Shown: in pieces, positions 7,920 to 11,090 of the stretch
Numbering within the stretch: the first letter of the stretch is position 1
How the letters are laid out: each line of letters starts with the position of its first letter
From: a bacterium
GTDB taxonomy: Bacteria; Krumholzibacteriota; Krumholzibacteriia; LZORAL124-64-63
Direction: 5' to 3'
Length of the DNA: 11,090 nt
Assembly (NCBI GenBank): GCA_030591105.1
Contig: JAUVBS010000031.1
Coordinates: 1-11,090, forward strand
Notes under the pieces: model-generated
Databases searched by the model: none
What the model saw: the letters and a program-made list of their open reading frames with translations, nothing else
What the model was told of the DNA's origin: nothing
Made by a program: the position numbers and the translations under genes

Positions 7920-8450
7920 GTGTTCTTCGTGATGGCCAGCCTGTTCGAGTCGCTCATGTACCCGTTGGTGGTGATGGGGTGTGTGCCGTTCGCGTCGCTC
8001 GGCGTATTCTGGATCATGATGGCCACCGGTACGCCGTTCAACTTGATGGCGATGATCGGCATGGTGATCCTGATCGGTATCGTGGTGAATAACGGCATCG
8101 TGCTCATCGACCACATCAACACCCGCCGACGCGCCGGCCTGTCGTTGGACGAGGCGATCGTCGCCGGATGCAGCGAGCGGATGCGCCCGATCCTGATGAC
8201 CGCCGGGACGACGATTCTGGGTCTGATGCCGCTGGCAGTGTTGCACAACGCGCACGTCAGCGGTGCCCAGTATTACCCGATGGCGAGGGCGATTGCCGGC
8301 GGTCTGGCCTCCAGTACGATCTTGACGTTGGTGGTTCTGCCGACCTACTACCGTCTCGCCACGCTCTGGACCGAACGATTCGCCCGCCTGCTCGGTGCGG
8401 CGGTGCGCGCGCGGCCGGCCGCCAGGAATTGTCGCCAGGACTCGCTTTGA
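7920..8450 (+). CDS. RND efflux permease 2, C-terminal part (helices 8-12) after the in-frame TGA
   Basis: These 176 codons continue the frame of the upstream part. They hold the second half of helix 8 (VFFVMASLFES), helix 9, helix 10 (GMVILIGIVVNNGIVLID), the RMRPILMTAGTTILGLMPLA segment with helix 11, and helix 12 near ILTLVVLPTYYRL. A GTG directly follows the TGA and an ATG lies at 7932, but neither has a ribosome site, so independent initiation would depend on coupling at the TGAGTG junction. The conservation shows the segment has been under protein-level selection until recently or still is. It may be the tail of a pseudogene, part of a readthrough product, or intact in the real genome if the TGA is an error. 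N912 (counting the TGA as codon 855) stands where AcrB has the helix 10 lysine. Confidence 0.75.
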   Translation: MFFVMASLFESLMYPLVVMGCVPFASLGVFWIMMATGTPFNLMAMIGMVILIGIVVNNGIVLIDHINTRRRAGLSLDEAIVAGCSERMRPILMTAGTTILGLMPLAVLHNAHVSGAQYYPMARAIAGGLASSTILTLVVLPTYYRLATLWTERFARLLGAAVRARPAARNCRQDSL

Positions 8451-8459
8451 ATCCCTTGG

Positions 8460-8497
8460 TTCTCCAGCGAACCGCTGCGCACGCACTCGCTGGGGAA
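8460..8497 (+). terminator. Stem-loop after the efflux operon (terminator or 3' stabiliser)
   Basis: An 11-base arm (TTCTCCAGCGA, 8460-8470) pairs with TCGCTGGGGAA (8487-8497) through ten Watson-Crick pairs and one G-U pair, around a 16-base loop. It lies 9 bases after the permease 2 stop. No T-run follows, so it is not a classic intrinsic terminator. It may protect the transcript end or act with Rho. Confidence 0.45.
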
Positions 8498-8563
8498 ACG
8501 GTTGATTAAGCGAGTTCTACACCTCGGCACTTCGAACTGGGGTTGCCCTGGGTAACGGCCCTA

Positions 8564-8592
8564 TTGCTTCGGCCACAGCGAGTGATTATAAT
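8564..8592 (+). promoter_or_regulatory. Sigma-70 type promoter for the NYN-domain gene
   Basis: TTGCTT (8564-8569) and a perfect TATAAT (8587-8592) are 17 bases apart. The predicted transcript start is near 8599. This is the best promoter match in the window. It gives the NYN gene its own transcription unit with a leader of about 200 bases. Confidence 0.72.
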
Positions 8593-8801
8593 GCGGACAG
8601 ATCGTTTACTCGGTATATGGGAATGTCCGGTATCGATTTCGCAGCCTGAACCAAGATAGAGCGCTGGCGGGGGAGATTGCCCCTGAGCGACGCCTGCTCG
8701 ACACCGCGGCAGCTGCCCCGGCAACTCCCGCGTGCGGGACGGCGTTTTCTGAACTGACATACCAACATTCGTCGAGAGCTCTTCAGAAAGGTAAATGAAA
8801 C
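8593..8801 (+). other. Leader of the NYN gene with potential RNA structure
   Basis: This is the main part of the 351-base gene-free gap 8451-8801. A basal stem can form from GAATGT/ACATTC (8621-8626 with 8765-8770), GGTAT/ATACC (8629-8633 with 8759-8763) and a short TTC..AG/CTGAA step (8638-8644 with 8749-8753). An upper stem joins 8671-8681 to 8720-8729 (10 pairs with one bulged A). The 3' arm of the upper stem can instead form a small hairpin (8726-8730 with 8735-8739), followed five bases later by TTTT (8745-8748). A possible 10-codon frame lies at 8617-8649. It does not match the 6S, SRP, tmRNA, RNase P or tRNA signatures that I know. It could be a regulatory leader, an independent small RNA, or chance pairing in GC-rich DNA. 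Confidence 0.35.
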
Positions 8802-9404
8802 ATGTACGAACCGAATGCGCTCGATCGCGTGGCCATCTTCATCGATGGTGAGAATATCCACTATAGCGCCAAGCATCTGAATATGCGGCTCGATTACTTG
8901 AAACTGTGCCGTAAACTGACGGCCGGGCGTCGGCTGGTGCGGTCGTACTTCTACACGGCGATCAGTAACCAATCCGAAGGTAAGATCGATTTTATCAACT
9001 TCTTGAAGCTCAACGGATTCACCGTGGTGACCAAAGAAGTGCGGTCGTTCAACGAGACCGATTCCGTCAATCGCAGCGTCCGCAGCAGCCTAGATATGGA
9101 ACTGGTTCTCGATGTGATGGACATGGTACCGCATCTCGATACGGTGATCATCTGTTCTGGCGATGGTGACTTCCGACCACTGGTCGAGAGCGTGGCGCGC
9201 CGCGGTCGCCACGTCGAGGTGTGCGCGTTGCGCGAGATGACGAGCACCGATTTGATCGCGACGGCCGACGCCTACACCGACCTCGCTACGATCAAGGATG
9301 ACGTAGCGCTGCAGCAGGCACCGCGGGAGATCAAGAACGAGCTGCCGGTCAGTGACGACGAAATCGGTGGGTTTCGAGTTCAGGACACCTCGTTCGATTT
9401 TTAG
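8802..9404 (+). CDS. NYN domain protein (LabA/DUF88-like, PIN-fold putative ribonuclease)
   Basis: This 200-residue protein has the acidic motifs of NYN domains, which share the PIN nuclease fold. They are FIDGENIH near the start (D15, N18), SLDMELVLDVM in the middle (D98) and SGDGDFRPLV (S119, D121, D123). These residues would bind the metal for RNA cleavage. RNase activity is expected from the family (compare the MARF1 and LabA groups) but is not proven here. After about residue 165 comes a hydrophilic acidic tail ending FRVQDTSFDF, with no known domain. The protein has no signal peptide or membrane helix, so it is cytoplasmic. The ATG has an AAAGG site 10 bases upstream (8787-8791). The gene stands alone, with its own promoter and a strong hairpin after it. 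Its RNA target is unknown and it has no clear link to the efflux or nuo genes. Confidence 0.9.
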   Translation: MYEPNALDRVAIFIDGENIHYSAKHLNMRLDYLKLCRKLTAGRRLVRSYFYTAISNQSEGKIDFINFLKLNGFTVVTKEVRSFNETDSVNRSVRSSLDMELVLDVMDMVPHLDTVIICSGDGDFRPLVESVARRGRHVEVCALREMTSTDLIATADAYTDLATIKDDVALQQAPREIKNELPVSDDEIGGFRVQDTSFDF

Positions 9405-9411
9405 AAAAGAG

Positions 9412-9464
9412 TCCCGGTGTCCTGTCCCGGGGCAGGACACTAGCCGGGATTGTTCAGGAATTTT
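9412..9464 (+). terminator. Two-tier hairpin after the NYN gene, likely terminator
   Basis: An outer stem TCCCGG/CCGGGA (9412-9417 with 9444-9449) encloses an inner stem of seven to eight pairs, GTGTCCTG/CAGGACAC (9417-9424 with 9433-9440). The pairs begin 8 bases after the stop codon. TTGTT follows at once and a TTTT run lies at 9461-9464. The position and stem strength fit transcription termination, although the T-tract is broken. Confidence 0.55.
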
Positions 9465-9534
9465 CCGCGCCGGAGCGTCAGAGCTGGCTGCCCGATAGCG
9501 GGCGTTTCCGGCTGCCGGCGAGCTATTCGCCAGT

Positions 9535-9559
9535 AACCCGCTCCCCGCAACCGGGTTTT
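9535..9559 (+). terminator. Second terminator-like hairpin before the nuo promoter
   Basis: AACCCG (9535-9540) pairs with CGGGTT (9552-9557) around an 11-base loop, and the stem runs straight into TTTT (9556-9559). It is short but has the stem-plus-T layout of an intrinsic terminator. It may back up the stronger hairpin upstream and insulate the nuo operon. Confidence 0.4.
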
Positions 9560-9595
9560 CATTTACACGACTCGTCTGTCCCCTGCTAATTGCTC

Positions 9596-9624
9596 TTGGC
9601 TTGTCCCTGATTCCAGGTTATTTT
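9596..9624 (+). promoter_or_regulatory. Possible sigma-70 promoter of the nuo operon
   Basis: TTGGCT (9596-9601) and TATTTT (9619-9624) are 17 bases apart, each with four of six consensus matches. The start would be near 9631, giving a leader of about 40 bases before nuoA. The match is moderate, but the place, between terminator-like hairpins and nuoA, is right. A small CGAAGT/ACTTCG hairpin (9628-9633 with 9642-9647) overlaps the predicted start. Confidence 0.4.
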
Positions 9625-9672
9625 CCGCGAAGTCTTTCAGAACTTCGGCAATGACTCGCCGGGGAGTCGATG

Positions 9673-10044
9673 ATGTATACACAACTGTTGCCGGTGTTGC
9701 TGGTCCTCTCCGTGGCGGTTGTATTTGCAGCGGTGTTTCTCGGCCTGAGTTACTGGCTGGGCCCGCGACGGCCGGACCCGCTGAAGGAGACGACCTACGA
9801 GTGTGGCATCCCGCCGCGCGGGACGGTCCAGATCCGCTTTTTCGTCCGTTTCTTTCTGGTCGCCTTGATGTTTCTGCTGTTCGACCTGGAAGCGGTCTTG
9901 CTGTACCCTTGGGTACTCCTCTACGGTGATTTCCTCTCCGCCGGACAGGCGGCATTCGCGCTGGGCGAGATATCGGTGTTCCTGGCGGTCGTGGTCGTCG
10001 GACTGGTGTACGTCTGGAAGAAAGGCGGCCTGGAATGGCAGTAG
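9673..10044 (+). CDS. nuoA: NADH-quinone oxidoreductase subunit A (complex I)
   Basis: This 123-residue membrane protein has three hydrophobic helices (about 5-27, 57-82 and 96-116). Between helices 1 and 2 is the subunit A signature KETTYECGIPP (about 38-48). At the end of helix 2 is FDLEAVLLYPW, with acidic residues D71 and E73 in the place of the conserved pair of E. coli NuoA. NuoA lies at the junction of the peripheral and membrane arms near the quinone site. Two ATG codons stand in a row. The second (9673) is 6 bases from GGGGAG (9661-9666) and is preferred; the first (9670) is only 3 bases away and adds one Met. The gene overlaps nuoB by 10 bases, as expected for a coupled operon. Confidence 0.96.
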   Translation: MYTQLLPVLLVLSVAVVFAAVFLGLSYWLGPRRPDPLKETTYECGIPPRGTVQIRFFVRFFLVALMFLLFDLEAVLLYPWVLLYGDFLSAGQAAFALGEISVFLAVVVVGLVYVWKKGGLEWQ

Positions 10045-10544
10045 ACCTCGAGTCGCCGAGTAATTTTCTGACCACCCGCTTACGCCAAGCGGTCAACTGG
10101 GGTCGTAAGTACTCGCTCTGGCCGCTGCCGTTCGGGACCGCTTGCTGTGCCATCGAGTTCATGAGCACGGTCTCTTCTTACAATGACATCAGCCGTTTCG
10201 GCGCGGAACTCGTACGCTTCTCGCCACGGCAATCGGACCTGATGATCGTCGCCGGCACGATCAGCTACAAGATGGTACCGATTCTCAAGACGGTTTACGC
10301 CCAGATGTGCGAGCCCAAATGGGTCATCTCCATGGGTGTCTGCGCCTGCAGCGGCGGATTCTACAAAAACTACGGGACGTTACAGGGGATCGATCACATC
10401 ATCCCTGTGGATATCTACGTGGCGGGGTGCCCGCCCACGCCGGAGAATCTACTCAACGGGCTGACGCAATTACAGGACAAGGTCGCGCGGGAGGGTCTGC
10501 AGACCGCAGACTCCCGCCACGCCCGGCCGGCAGCCGGACGGTAG
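10035..10544 (+). CDS. nuoB: NADH-quinone oxidoreductase subunit B (complex I, N2 cluster)
   Basis: This 169-residue protein carries all ligands of the N2 [4Fe-4S] cluster, the last electron carrier before quinone: C37 and C38 (GTACCAIEFM), C103 (GVCACSGG) and C132 (AGCPPTPE). The spacing of 65 and 29 residues equals that of Thermus Nqo6. An additional cysteine, C105, sits in the GVCACSGG loop. The last 20 or so residues are a polar tail with no conserved role. The ATG at 10035 lies inside the end of nuoA, with an AAAGG site about 9 bases upstream. It works in the peripheral arm on the cytoplasmic side, next to NuoA, NuoC and NuoD. Confidence 0.97.
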   Translation: MAVDLESPSNFLTTRLRQAVNWGRKYSLWPLPFGTACCAIEFMSTVSSYNDISRFGAELVRFSPRQSDLMIVAGTISYKMVPILKTVYAQMCEPKWVISMGVCACSGGFYKNYGTLQGIDHIIPVDIYVAGCPPTPENLLNGLTQLQDKVAREGLQTADSRHARPAAGR

Positions 10545-10555
10545 GGGTGCAGAGC

Positions 10556-11090
10556 ATGAGCCAACAGCTGGTCGATAGACTCAAACAGGAGTTCGGCGCT
10601 GCCATCCTCGCGACGGCTGACCAGCACGGTGACGCCGCGGTGACCATACCGGCCGCGCAGCTGGTGCCGGTCTTGACCTGGCTGAAGAACCGCGAAAAAG
10701 CCGAGATGCTCAGCGACGTCGTGGGGGTCGATTTTCCGGATCGGCCGCAACGCTTCGAGATCAACTACCTGCTGCGGTCGCTCGCCGCCGGCTACCGCTT
10801 GAGGCTGAAGGTTGCCGTCGAGGAGGGCGAAGCGATCGATTCGGTCACCCCGCTCTACAAATCGGCCAACTGGCACGAACGCGAGGTCTACGACCTGTTT
10901 GGTGTACCGTTCCGGGGTCATCCCAACCTGCGACGGATCCTCACCCACGACGAATTCGAAGGGCATGCGCTGCGCAAGGATTATCCGGTCGAACGGGGCC
11001 AGCCGTGTGGTGAACCGGCGAAGCTCTTCGACGACCACGCCATCGCCCAGGCTTGTCAGCGGGCGAATGCCGTGAGTGTCAACGCCAGCG
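10556..11090 (+). CDS. nuoC: NADH-quinone oxidoreductase subunit C, partial (possibly a NuoCD fusion)
   Basis: The frame from the ATG at 10556 is open to the right edge (178 codons). It contains the 30-kDa subunit signature NWHEREVYDLFGVPF (from N105) and HPNLRRIL, followed by FEGHALRKDYP (ending at P144). Before the signature is the usual mixed alpha/beta fold region with SDVVGVDFPDRPQRFEINY. NuoC is part of the peripheral arm and packs on NuoB and NuoD. The start is 11 bases after nuoB, with a weak AGGGG site (10543-10547). After KDYP the sequence continues for at least 34 residues, ending ANAVSVNAS at the window edge, instead of the usual short tail of stand-alone NuoC. This could be a linker into a fused NuoD, as in E. 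coli NuoCD, but NuoD itself is not visible. Confidence 0.93.
   Translation, partial: MSQQLVDRLKQEFGAAILATADQHGDAAVTIPAAQLVPVLTWLKNREKAEMLSDVVGVDFPDRPQRFEINYLLRSLAAGYRLRLKVAVEEGEAIDSVTPLYKSANWHEREVYDLFGVPFRGHPNLRRILTHDEFEGHALRKDYPVERGQPCGEPAKLFDDHAIAQACQRANAVSVNAS

Noticed and set aside
7917..7990. Selenocysteine insertion at the TGA
   Set aside because: No stable hairpin of the bacterial SECIS type could be seen downstream, and RND permeases are not known selenoproteins. The aligned residue in the sister permease is Leu.
7236..8486. 416-codon minus-strand frame across the end of permease 2
   Set aside because: It is the antisense shadow of the conserved plus-strand RND gene. Its product is rich in His, Arg and Gln with no recognisable domain.
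8593..8801. 6S RNA (ssrS) call for the NYN leader
   Set aside because: The rod-with-bubble outline is only loosely similar. The conserved 6S sequence blocks I know are not present, and the region reads more simply as a gene leader.
9563..10168. 201-codon minus-strand frame over nuoA
   Set aside because: It lies opposite nuoA and nuoB, which are unambiguous, and its product is a low-complexity Arg/Pro/Ser sequence typical of antisense frames.

Overview
The window is GC-rich and gene-dense and comes from a Gram-negative bacterium: it encodes a tripartite-type RND efflux system with a periplasmic adaptor and the start of a respiratory complex I (nuo) operon. The species cannot be named from the sequence. 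Codon use is uniform across the genes and no insertion sequence, integrase, tRNA, rRNA or CRISPR array was seen, so this looks like ordinary chromosome.

Left part (1-8450): a partial glutamate formimidoyltransferase gene (ftcD) lies on the minus strand and diverges, across a 306-base gap, from a three-cistron plus-strand efflux operon. The operon encodes one membrane-anchored RND adaptor (779-1978), a first RND permease (2048-5353) and a second RND permease (5355-8450). The second permease is interrupted by an in-frame TGA at 7917-7919, inside its eighth membrane helix. The frame then continues for 176 codons with full family conservation. No outer-membrane channel gene of the TolC type is present.

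Middle part (8451-9672): a stem-loop follows the efflux operon. A near-consensus sigma-70 promoter (TTGCTT, 17 bases, TATAAT) then precedes a leader of about 200 bases with potential RNA structure, and after it comes a NYN/LabA-type PIN-like putative ribonuclease (8802-9404). A strong two-tier hairpin ends that gene. Two or three further hairpins fill the gap before a second promoter-like sequence.

Right part (9673-11090): nuoA, nuoB and the start of nuoC, in the canonical order and tightly packed (nuoA and nuoB overlap by 10 bases; 11 bases separate nuoB and nuoC). nuoC is open at the window edge, and its region after the family signature suggests it may be fused to nuoD.

No clearly new multi-gene system was found. 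The items most worth checking are the in-frame TGA in the second permease and the structured leader of the NYN gene.
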